This document shows, piece by piece, positions 1 to 7,760 of a stretch of DNA of 64,000 nt (position 1 is the first letter of the stretch; every line of letters begins with the position of its first letter). Both the position numbers and the translations under genes were made by a program. This DNA comes from Crateriforma spongiae (GTDB taxonomy: Bacteria > Planctomycetota > Planctomycetia > Pirellulales > Pirellulaceae), in assembly GCF_012290005.1 (NCBI RefSeq), contig NZ_JAAXMS010000003.1, positions 124,001 to 188,000 of the forward strand. The letters run 5' to 3'. The notes under the pieces were generated by a model. It did no database searches. It saw only the letters and a list, made by a program, of their open reading frames with translations, and was not told the DNA's origin.

Positions 1-979
1 TGACCGGTTCGGCCACGCCGATCGCATAGGCCAATTGAACTTCGACTTCGTCGGCCAAGCCGGCGGCGACCAAGTTCTTGGCGACGTAGCGGGCCATGTA
101 GGCGGCACTGCGGTCGACCTTTGACGGGTCCTTGCCGCTGAACGCACCGCCACCGTGACGGCCGCGGCCGCCGTAGGTGTCGACGATGATTTTGCGGCCG
201 GTCAGACCGGTGTCGCCGTGCGGTCCACCGATGACGAACTTCCCGGTCGGGTTGATGTGATAGGTGATGTCACCCTTGACGTATTCGGGCGGCAAAACCG
301 GCTTGATCGCCTTTTCGATGATCTGTTGCTTGGCTTCGTCGGTGATCGAGTTGCCGTCGGGCGTCAGGATCGATTCGTCATGCTGGGTGCTGACGACGAC
401 GGTGTGCACGCGGATCGGCTTGTTGTCGGCGCCGTATTCCACGGTGACTTGGCTTTTGCTGTCCGGTCGCAACCAGGGCAATTCGCCCGATTCACGCAAT
501 TGTGCCAGGCGTTCGACGATCCGGTGGCTCAGGTGGATCGGCAGCGGCATCAGCACGTCGGTTTCGTTACAGGCGTAACCGAACATCAGGCCTTGGTCGC
601 CGGCACCTTGTTCGCCTTCGACGTCGCTGGCCTTGTCGACACCTTGGGCGATGTCGGCCGATTGTTCGTGGATCGCGTTGAAGACCCCGCAGGCGTCGTA
701 GCTGAAGCCGACGTCACTGTGGATGTAGCCGATCTTCTTGATGGTGTCGCGAACGACTTTTTGGACGTCGACGTAATGCGATGTGCGGACTTCACCGGCA
801 ACGACGACTTGGCCGGTGGTCACCAGGGTTTCCACCGCAACGCGGGCGTCGCCCGGATTGGGGTCGTTCGCCAGAATGTCGTCGACGATGGCATCGGAAA
901 TCTGGTCAGACACCTTGTCAGGGTGGCCCATGCTGACCGATTCGCTGGTGAACAGATAAGTGTTGGATTCGTTAGTCAA
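1..979 (-). CDS. metK: S-adenosylmethionine synthetase, C-terminus cut by window edge
   Basis: Makes S-adenosylmethionine from ATP and methionine in the cytoplasm. The minus-strand frame reads through to base 1, giving about 326 residues of a protein usually near 390, so roughly the last 65-70 residues lie outside the window. The N-terminus has the family block [11 protein letters not shown], the middle has [12 protein letters not shown], and near the end [16 protein letters not shown] and YAIGVAEP are seen. The best start is a TTG at 979-977: it gives the conserved beginning [14 protein letters not shown] and has GGAG (complement of 987-990) seven bases upstream, and no in-frame ATG fits. 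It is divergent from the VWA gene. I looked for a SAM riboswitch in the leader at 980-1161 and recognised none. Confidence 0.95.
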   Translation of the reverse strand, partial: MTNESNTYLFTSESVSMGHPDKVSDQISDAIVDDILANDPNPGDARVAVETLVTTGQVVVAGEVRTSHYVDVQKVVRDTIKKIGYIHSDVGFSYDACGVFNAIHEQSADIAQGVDKASDVEGEQGAGDQGLMFGYACNETDVLMPLPIHLSHRIVERLAQLRESGELPWLRPDSKSQVTVEYGADNKPIRVHTVVVSTQHDESILTPDGNSITDEAKQQIIEKAIKPVLPPEYVKGDITYHINPTGKFVIGGPHGDTGLTGRKIIVDTYGGRGRHGGGAFSGKDPSKVDRSAAYMARYVAKNLVAAGLADEVEVQLAYAIGVAEPV

Positions 980-1161
980 AACGTGTCTCCGAGGTTGGGG
1001 ACGCGCACAGTCGTTGGGGCTCCGTTGGCAATAGAAGCAGGGAAACCGGAACGCGTCGGGTCAGAAATGATTCGGCGGGCAGACGTCGCGGACTCACGGG
1101 CCAGTTCCGACACGCCGCTACATTAACCCGTCGTCCTAAAATTGAGAAGAACTGAGCCGCC

Positions 1162-2289
1162 GTGGCGGGCCAGATTCACGTTCGGCCGATAACGTTTACA
1201 ACAAATGTGTGGGCACCCACCACTTCTCGTGCCTTCCCCCTTGGTCGCACCCCGCTATTGCTCGTGCCGTTGAACCTGTCCAAGCCGAAAGCCGCACCGA
1301 CCACCCCGCCGACGGCGGCAGGGATCGATGTCGCCCAGCCGCAGCATGGGGTGACCCCGGCGCTGGCCGCTTCGCTGGCCCTGCACTTCTTTTTGATGGT
1401 GGCGATCGGATTCGCCTTGGTGCGGCGCAGTAAGGGCACCGGCGGTCCGCCGGATCGGGAAATCGGCATCGCGGTGGTCCAGCGGATGCCCGACCGGGAT
1501 CGCTACACCGACGCCGCCGAATTGCAGACCGAACCCACCCCCGACGCCAGCACCGATGCGTCATCCAGCAGCTCCGCCGCCCCTCCCGCCGAATTTGCTC
1601 CGCCCATTGACATGGCGGGCGTGCTGAAACAGTTGACCGAAGACGCGCGGCCGGTCACGGGAACCGGGCTGGCCGGTGAAAGCAACGTGGACGGCGACGA
1701 CCTGGCCGGCGACAACGGCAAGGGGCGGCCGCAAAACCTGACCAAGAAAAAAGCGTCTCTGTTTGGCGTCAGCGGTTTCGGGTCACGGTTTGTCTATGTG
1801 ATGGATCGCAGCGACAGCATGAACGGTCACGGCGGACGACCACTGAAAGCCGCCAAGTCGGAACTGCTGCGCAGTCTGGGGACGCTGTCAGAATTGCAGC
1901 AGTTTCAAATCGTTTTTTACAACGACAAACCCACCGCCTTTCAGTCCGGCGGTTCCGTCCAATTGATCCAAGGCCAGTCCAACTTGGTCGATGCGGCCAA
2001 GAACTACGTTCGGTCCATGCGTGCGTTCGGAGGCACCGAGCACGCCGTGGCACTAAAGATGGCTTTGCGGATGAGACCCGACGTGATTTTCTTTCTGACC
2101 GACGCCCGGATCCCGCGGTTGTCGTCGTCTCAGTTGCGTGAAATTCGCCATCGGGCCGTCGAAAGCGGTACCACGATTCACGCCATCGAATTCGGCACCG
2201 AACCGTCGCGACCGACCGACAGCTTTCTGATCGACTTGGCCGGCCAAAACGGAGGCCAGTACCAATACGTCGATGTGCGAAAGCTGTAA
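1162..2289 (+). CDS. membrane-anchored von Willebrand factor A domain protein
   Basis: A single hydrophobic segment (about residues 66-88, ALAASLALHFFLMVAIGFAL) is followed by a low-complexity Ser/Pro/Asp linker and a VWA domain from about residue 205 to the end. The domain has a MIDAS-like DRSDSM (D215, S217, S219), the metal-site signature DxSxS, and a later FGGTEHAVALKMAL region. VWA domains bind ligands or partner proteins through a divalent metal; the partner here is unknown. The start is uncertain: the GTG at 1162 is the longest choice, a GTG at 1264 would still keep the membrane segment, and neither has a good ribosome binding site. It lies between divergent metK and a convergent hydrolase. 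Confidence 0.72.
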   Translation: MAGQIHVRPITFTTNVWAPTTSRAFPLGRTPLLLVPLNLSKPKAAPTTPPTAAGIDVAQPQHGVTPALAASLALHFFLMVAIGFALVRRSKGTGGPPDREIGIAVVQRMPDRDRYTDAAELQTEPTPDASTDASSSSSAAPPAEFAPPIDMAGVLKQLTEDARPVTGTGLAGESNVDGDDLAGDNGKGRPQNLTKKKASLFGVSGFGSRFVYVMDRSDSMNGHGGRPLKAAKSELLRSLGTLSELQQFQIVFYNDKPTAFQSGGSVQLIQGQSNLVDAAKNYVRSMRAFGGTEHAVALKMALRMRPDVIFFLTDARIPRLSSSQLREIRHRAVESGTTIHAIEFGTEPSRPTDSFLIDLAGQNGGQYQYVDVRKL

Positions 2290-2312
2290 AACGGCATGGC
2301 CGACCGGCGACG

Positions 2313-3134
2313 TTACTGGCGGTCGCTTAGCCGATGTCGGCTGATCCAGTCGTACAGTTCCGGAGTCGCGTAGGTGGCCGACCAACAATTGTGCCCGATG
2401 TGTTCCATCGTGGTGAAGCGGATCTTTTCGCCGCCCGCCTGGCGGATCGCTTCGACCATGTCGACGCTCTTTTCAAATGGTACGGCTTTGTCCTGGTCGC
2501 CGTGAAATGCCCAGACGGGAACATTCACTAGGGCGGACGCTTTTTCCGGTTCGCCGCCGCCACAGACGGGAACGACCGCGGCAAAGCGATCGGGATGGTC
2601 ACAGGCTAGCGTCCACGATCCATACCCGCCCATGCTAAGTCCGGTCAGATAGATGCGGTCGGTGTCGACGTCGTGCTGCTGGATGATGTGATCCAGCAAT
2701 TCGACCAGACGCTGTTGTTGCGTCGGGCTTCGCCATTGGTCGTCGCGCGGGCACTGTGGGCTGACCAGCAGGTACGGCATCGCGTCGCCACGGGCGGCCT
2801 TCATCGGCGGACCCCATTTTGCGACCAGTGACAGCGGGCCGTTGCTTTCCCCGCGGCCGTGCAGGAACAGCATCATCGGCACCTTGTCGCCTTTGAAGTC
2901 GTCGGGGACTGACAGCAGATACTGGATTTCGCCGCCGTCGCTTGTTTTCAACGACGCTTGTTGCTGGTCACCGATGTCGTATTGGGGCTGTTCGGATTCT
3001 TGGGACGCCCGGCGTCCCGCGTCTTGGGCGGACGCCGCCGGTGCGATCAAGACCGCCAGTATTCCCGTCACGGCGATGAGGCCAAGGATGCTGCGGCAAA
3101 GACGTGGCTGGTTGCAGTCGAAGGTGTGGTGCAC
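2313..3134 (-). CDS. secreted alpha/beta hydrolase (esterase/PHB-depolymerase-like)
   Basis: A 273-aa protein with an N-terminal signal peptide (hydrophobic SILGLIAVTGILAVLIAPA, likely cleavage after ASA near residue 36). The fold is a serine hydrolase: oxyanion region LFLHGRGE, nucleophile elbow GLSMGG with S167, acid in HGDQDKAVP, and histidine H248 in EHIGHNCW. This arrangement resembles the LpqC/phospholipase-carboxylesterase group; the substrate cannot be told from sequence. The start chosen is a GTG at 3134 with GGAG ten bases upstream, because it gives a clean signal peptide; the frame stays open further upstream but without protein-like content. It converges with the VWA gene, the two stops being 24 bases apart. 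Confidence 0.82.
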   Translation of the reverse strand: MHHTFDCNQPRLCRSILGLIAVTGILAVLIAPAASAQDAGRRASQESEQPQYDIGDQQQASLKTSDGGEIQYLLSVPDDFKGDKVPMMLFLHGRGESNGPLSLVAKWGPPMKAARGDAMPYLLVSPQCPRDDQWRSPTQQQRLVELLDHIIQQHDVDTDRIYLTGLSMGGYGSWTLACDHPDRFAAVVPVCGGGEPEKASALVNVPVWAFHGDQDKAVPFEKSVDMVEAIRQAGGEKIRFTTMEHIGHNCWSATYATPELYDWISRHRLSDRQ

Positions 3135-3338
3135 GATGGTTGGGCTCCGGGCGGCGATGGGACGCCAAGCCGGGCCAGCACGTTTGGGCGAACCCGCTGG
3201 GCGACTGGGCGGTTCAATTTTTCGCAGTGTATCGCAGTCGACACGGCCGCGTGGGGTTCGCCAAAGCCGGGGGGCCGGCCGAACGGATTCGCCGAAAGCC
3301 CTACCGAAAATCGGCCGTCCGTGGGTATCCTGGCGTCC

Positions 3339-3530
3339 ATGTTCGCGCAAGAATCCTCGTCGGCCTTCAACACCAGCACCGTGCTGTGGGCGGTCGGCGT
3401 CGCGATCGCCGTCGGGCTGTTGGCGGCTTCGGCCAACCGGCGACAAACGTCCTTGGTTGAAATTCTTCGCGACTTCGTCAAACGCAACATGCCCGACGAC
3501 GACCAAACCACCGACGAAACCAAAGAATGA
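3339..3530 (+). CDS. small single-pass membrane protein coupled to miaB
   Basis: A 63-aa ORF beginning MFAQESSSAF with one hydrophobic segment (TVLWAVGVAIAVGLLAASA, about residues 19-37) followed by a charged cytoplasmic-looking tail (VEILRDFVKRNMPDDDQ). Its TGA overlaps the miaB ATG (ATGA at 3527-3530), the usual sign of translational coupling. I do not recognise the family. The frame is open further upstream, but the ATG at 3339 gives the best protein-like start. Confidence 0.6.
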   Translation: MFAQESSSAFNTSTVLWAVGVAIAVGLLAASANRRQTSLVEILRDFVKRNMPDDDQTTDETKE

Positions 3531-4972
3531 CCAAACGCGTTTTCATCCATACCGTGGGCTGCCAGATGAATGTGCTGGACAGCGAAATGGTGATCGCCGA
3601 TCTGAAACGCCACGGCTACACCGTGGTGGATTCGGCCAAGGAAGCCGATTGCGTTCTGTACAACACATGCAGCGTGCGGGAACACGCCGAAGAAAAAATT
3701 TACAGTGCCCTGGGGAAACTGAAAAACGTCAAAGACCATCAGCCCGACAAAACGATCGGTGTGATGGGATGCATGGCGCAAAAGGACCAGCAAACGATCT
3801 TCCGTCGCGCCCCGCATGTCGACTTGGTCGTCGGCCCCGGCCAATTGCACACGATCCCCGAAATGCTGCAACGCATCGAATCGGGCCAAGGGCGTCAGAT
3901 GGCGGTTTCGCTGGCACGCAAAGACGGCAAGCAGGCGATCGTCGCACGCAGCCACGAAACGTTTGACCCGTTGCGTGATCCCGGCATGCGGCCGACGCCT
4001 TTCCAGGCCTATCTGCGGATTCAAATCGGTTGTGACAAGTTCTGTACTTACTGTGTGGTGCCCAACACACGCGGGCCCGAACAGGGACGACCGCCGCAAC
4101 AGATCTTGGCGGAAGCAAAAGTTTTGGCCGATCAGGGATGCCGTGAAATCACGCTGCTGGGGCAAACGGTCAACAGTTACAAGTATCGCGATGGCGACGA
4201 TACGTCCGATCTGGCCGACCTGCTGATCGATCTGCACGAGATTGATGGGATCGAACGTTTGAAGTTCGTGACGAACTATCCCAAGGACATGACCGAACGC
4301 TTGTTGCGCACCGTCGCCGAATTGCCCAAGTGTTCGCCGTACCTGCATGTTCCCGCGCAAAGCGGCAGCGACGACGTGCTGCGTCGTATGAAACGCGGCT
4401 ATACCGTCAGCGATTACCTGGAAATGATGGAACGTATCGAACGGTTCCTGCCCGAAGCGGCGGTCAGCAGCGATTTCATTGTCGGCTTCTGTGGCGAAAC
4501 CGAGGAAGATTTTCAAAAGTCGGTCGATCTGATTCGTCGCTGTCGGTTCAAGAACAGCTTTATCTTCCAGTACAGCGTCCGCAGCGGCACCAAGGCGGCC
4601 GAACGCTTCGAGGATGACATTCCGCGGGACGTCAAAGTACGTCGCAACAATGAATTGTTGGCCGTCCAGGATGAAATTGCGAAGGAAGACAACTTGAAGT
4701 TTGTCGGTCGTGAAGTCGAAGTCCTGGTCGAAGGCCCCAGCAAGAAAGCGTTGCGGGAAATGAACAACGACGCACAGGCCGACGACGGCGATGAAGACAA
4801 CGCATCGGCATTGATCCAAATGACGGGACGGACCATCTGTGACCGGATCGTCGTCTTCGATGGCAACCGTCGCCAAGCCGGGCAACTCATGGACGTCGTC
4901 GTGGACGATGCCAGTTGTCATACCCTGATCGGTCGTGTCAAAACCGTCGATGTGGTCAGCATCGGTGTCTGA
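3527..4972 (+). CDS. miaB: tRNA-2-methylthio-N6-dimethylallyladenosine synthase
   Basis: Radical-SAM methylthiotransferase that adds the 2-methylthio group to i6A37 of tRNAs reading codons that begin with U. The N-terminal UPF0004 domain holds the auxiliary-cluster cysteines C12 (TVGCQMN), C48 (YNTCSV) and C82 (MGCMAQ). The radical SAM core has CDKFCTYC (C169, C173, C176), followed by VPNTRGPEQ and the family block LLGQTVNSY. A TRAM-like tail (VGREVEVLVEG onward) completes the 481 residues, slightly longer than typical because of an acidic insert DDGDEDN near residue 425. The ATG overlaps the stop of the small membrane protein upstream. Confidence 0.96.
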   Translation: MTKRVFIHTVGCQMNVLDSEMVIADLKRHGYTVVDSAKEADCVLYNTCSVREHAEEKIYSALGKLKNVKDHQPDKTIGVMGCMAQKDQQTIFRRAPHVDLVVGPGQLHTIPEMLQRIESGQGRQMAVSLARKDGKQAIVARSHETFDPLRDPGMRPTPFQAYLRIQIGCDKFCTYCVVPNTRGPEQGRPPQQILAEAKVLADQGCREITLLGQTVNSYKYRDGDDTSDLADLLIDLHEIDGIERLKFVTNYPKDMTERLLRTVAELPKCSPYLHVPAQSGSDDVLRRMKRGYTVSDYLEMMERIERFLPEAAVSSDFIVGFCGETEEDFQKSVDLIRRCRFKNSFIFQYSVRSGTKAAERFEDDIPRDVKVRRNNELLAVQDEIAKEDNLKFVGREVEVLVEGPSKKALREMNNDAQADDGDEDNASALIQMTGRTICDRIVVFDGNRRQAGQLMDVVVDDASCHTLIGRVKTVDVVSIGV

Positions 4973-5052
4973 TCCTCCGCCGGACAGATGATGCTTCTCC
5001 GGTGCAACGGGTTGTCGGTTGTCCGGTTCTTTTCTTGTGATTCTTTTTCAAT

Positions 5053-6312
5053 ATGTCTGATGCGATAACTGTCGATGATTGCGTGATCCACACCTTGGCC
5101 AACGGCATGACCGTGCTGGTCCAGCCGATGCCGTGGTTACGCACCGCCGCCTTTTCATTGTCGATGGCCGCGGGAACCGAATCGGAACCGGACGATCGGC
5201 CGGGCTTGGCGTCGATCGTTTGCGAAATGGTCCAACGCGGTGCCGGTTCCCACAGCAGCCGCGATTTGGTGGCGATTCAAGATGCACTGGGGATCGATCG
5301 GTCCAGCGGAGTTTCGAATCGGTTGACCAGTTTCAACGCAGCGATGCCTGCCGATTCGCTGCACAAAGCAATGGAACTGTACGCCGACGTCGCTCGGCGA
5401 CCGCACTTGCCCGCCGACCAGTTGGATGACGCTCGGATGATGGCAATGCAGGAATTGCGTGCGATCGAGGACGAGCCCGCGTCAAAAGTCATGCGCCGCG
5501 TGCGTCAGTTGCAATACGGAGAACGACTGGGCCGCAGCGCCGGTGGCACCATCGACGGACTCGGTCAAATCGCCCAGGACGACGTCCGCGATTACTTCAC
5601 CGGTCACTATCACGCTGGTCAGTCGATTTTGGCAGTTGCCGGCAAAGTGGATGCATCCCGGGTGATCGACTGGGCCGAGCAACTTTTTGGGGATTGGAAG
5701 ACCGGCACCGCCAAGCCGCCGATGACGCCCGATGGGCAACCAGCCCGCGAACACATCGCCGCCGACAGCAACCAGACGCATTTGGGTTTTTCATTCGATT
5801 CGCTTCCCTATGGGCACGACGACTACTTTGCGATGCGTGCCGGAATCGGGATTCTGGGCGACGGAATGAGCAGCCGGTTGTTCGATCGTGTCCGCGAACA
5901 GCGTGGGCTGTGTTACACGGTTTCGCTCAGCTGCAACTCTTTGAAACAGACCGCGGGCGTTTTCGGGTACGCGGGAACGACACCGCCACGTGCACAAGAA
6001 ACCTTGGACGTGACGTTGCGGGAAATTCGGAACCTGACCGATGATTTGCAACAGGCGGAATTGGATCGCTGGAAAGTCCGGATCCAAAGCAATCTGATCA
6101 TGGAACAGGAATCCAGTTCATCGCGGGCGTCATCCTTGGTCAGCGATTGGTACCAACTGGGACGGTTGATGTCGTTACAGCAATTGGAATCCGAAATCGA
6201 ATCGCTGACGCTGGACCAGATCCGGCAGTATTACCAAGACCATCCGCCGCAGCGTTTTCGCATCGTTGTTCTCGGGCCCGACGATCTGCAAGTCGAAGCG
6301 AACGACGCCTGA
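5053..6312 (+). CDS. M16B peptidase family subunit lacking the zinc motif
   Basis: A 419-aa insulinase-family protein. The start LANGMTVLVQP and the C-terminal REQRGLCYTVS (residues 281-291) and WKVRIQSNLIMEQESSSSRA blocks are typical of M16B. At the zinc site the expected HxxEH is replaced: residues 52-60 read LASIVCEMV, so both histidines and the glutamate are lost (S54, C57, E58). It keeps the R/Y element RGLCY that normally completes the substrate site from the C-terminal half. The next gene has the opposite pattern, so this is most likely the non-catalytic partner of a heterodimer. It lies 103 bases upstream of that partner on the same strand. Confidence 0.85.
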   Translation: MSDAITVDDCVIHTLANGMTVLVQPMPWLRTAAFSLSMAAGTESEPDDRPGLASIVCEMVQRGAGSHSSRDLVAIQDALGIDRSSGVSNRLTSFNAAMPADSLHKAMELYADVARRPHLPADQLDDARMMAMQELRAIEDEPASKVMRRVRQLQYGERLGRSAGGTIDGLGQIAQDDVRDYFTGHYHAGQSILAVAGKVDASRVIDWAEQLFGDWKTGTAKPPMTPDGQPAREHIAADSNQTHLGFSFDSLPYGHDDYFAMRAGIGILGDGMSSRLFDRVREQRGLCYTVSLSCNSLKQTAGVFGYAGTTPPRAQETLDVTLREIRNLTDDLQQAELDRWKVRIQSNLIMEQESSSSRASSLVSDWYQLGRLMSLQQLESEIESLTLDQIRQYYQDHPPQRFRIVVLGPDDLQVEANDA

Positions 6313-6415
6313 GCGTTGTGACGGTGATGGTTCGGGAATCGTGCAAACGTTCGGGCCATCACGCATCAACGAAACGATCGCGTCTTGACCGATAGCGTTA
6401 CCAAAGACAAATCGA

Positions 6416-7684
6416 ATGCCAGAATTCAAACAAGCCGAATTGCCGAACGGGTTGCGGATCGTTGCCGAAATCGACCGACGTGGATACAGCGCGGCGATGG
6501 GCTACTTTGTCCGCGCCGGTGCCAGAGACGAAGTCGATCGCGAAGCGGGGCTCAGCCACTTCCTGGAACACATGATGTTCAAAGGAACCGACAAGCGATC
6601 GGCCGCCGACGTCAATCGCGAACTGGACGAATTGGGGGGCAACAGCAACGCCTACACGACGGAAGAACAAACGGTTTACTACGCCGCGGTGTTGCCCAAG
6701 TTTCAAGATCGCTTGGTCGAATTGTTGACCGACATGCTTTCGCCCGCCCTGCGGGACGAAGACTTTGACACTGAACGCCAAGTCATCTTGGAAGAAATCG
6801 CCAAGTACGAAGACCAGCCGCCCTTTGGTGCGTTTGAACGCGCGATGGAAAACCACTTCACACCACGCGGGCTGGGCCGTCGCGTGTTGGGCACCCCGCA
6901 ATCGATCGCGGCGATGACGTCGGCCGACATGCGAGCGTATTTCCATCGAATGTATCGGCCCGAGAACATTGTCTTGGCAGCCTCCGGGAACGTCGATTTT
7001 GATTCGCTGGTCGATGACGTCGCGACGTTGACCGCCCCGTGGTCGCAACGTCCGGAATGCCCCACGCCCAAGGCCGATCCGGCCGACACCGTTCCCGATG
7101 GCGTGTCGGACGAATCACGCTTGCCCATTCATGACGCGTCGCAGGCCTACTTGGTCAAGATGATGCCGGGGCCGTCGATGCGAGACGCCGACCGGTACGC
7201 GGCACGAATGTTGTTGTCGGTACTGGCCGATGACGGCGGCAGCCGACTGTTTTGGGAATTGATCGACACCGGCCGCGCGGAAGTCGCCGCGATGTGGCCT
7301 CAGGAATTCATCGACGACGGGGCGATTTTCAGCTATCTGGTTTGCCCACCCTCGGAATTGGATTCTTGCGAACAACTGATGGACGATTTGCTGGGACGAC
7401 TTGTCCAGCGGCCGGAGCAGTTCGCGGTGACCGACGATGAACTGATGCAAGCGATCGGCAAAGCATCTGCTGCTTGCATCATGGCCAGCGAACGCCCCGG
7501 AAACCGTTTGTTCGGCATCGGCAGTCGCTGGTTGACGTGTGGTGAATACGTCAGCACCGATCAGTTGCTGGATTTGTATCGGGGGGTGGATTTGGCCGCC
7601 GTCATGAACGCCGCCGAAAAATACCTACAGCCCACCAGCGTGACTCGGGTGTTGGCCGCTGCCGACACCGAACCCGTCGGATAA
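6416..7684 (+). CDS. M16B zinc peptidase, catalytic subunit
   Basis: A 422-aa insulinase/processing-peptidase-type metalloprotease. The inverted zinc motif HxxEH is present as GLSHFLEHMMFKGT (H48, E51, H52), followed by the family blocks NAYTTEEQTVYY and ERQVILEEIAKYEDQPP. In the C-terminal half the usual R-x-x-x-G-L-x-Y element is degenerate (WELIDTGRAEVAAMW), which is intact in the preceding gene. The pair therefore resembles known two-subunit M16B enzymes in which one chain gives the zinc site and the other the R/Y pair. No signal peptide is seen, so the enzyme is probably cytoplasmic. Confidence 0.9.
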   Translation: MPEFKQAELPNGLRIVAEIDRRGYSAAMGYFVRAGARDEVDREAGLSHFLEHMMFKGTDKRSAADVNRELDELGGNSNAYTTEEQTVYYAAVLPKFQDRLVELLTDMLSPALRDEDFDTERQVILEEIAKYEDQPPFGAFERAMENHFTPRGLGRRVLGTPQSIAAMTSADMRAYFHRMYRPENIVLAASGNVDFDSLVDDVATLTAPWSQRPECPTPKADPADTVPDGVSDESRLPIHDASQAYLVKMMPGPSMRDADRYAARMLLSVLADDGGSRLFWELIDTGRAEVAAMWPQEFIDDGAIFSYLVCPPSELDSCEQLMDDLLGRLVQRPEQFAVTDDELMQAIGKASAACIMASERPGNRLFGIGSRWLTCGEYVSTDQLLDLYRGVDLAAVMNAAEKYLQPTSVTRVLAAADTEPVG

Positions 7685-7760
7685 GCTGAACGGCATCGCG
7701 TCAGGACGGCATTGCCGTCGCCCATGACGCACCGTCCACGTGACTGTCGCAGGATTCTGA

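Noticed and set aside
155-1126. 323-aa plus-strand ORF
   Set aside because: It is the antisense shadow of metK, whose minus-strand frame carries all family motifs.
980-1161. Possible SAM riboswitch before metK
   Set aside because: None of the conserved SAM-I, SAM-II or SAH elements that I know could be found on the minus strand.
3068-4921. 617-aa minus-strand ORF opposite miaB
   Set aside because: Shadow of miaB; no domain, and the composition is that of a complementary frame.
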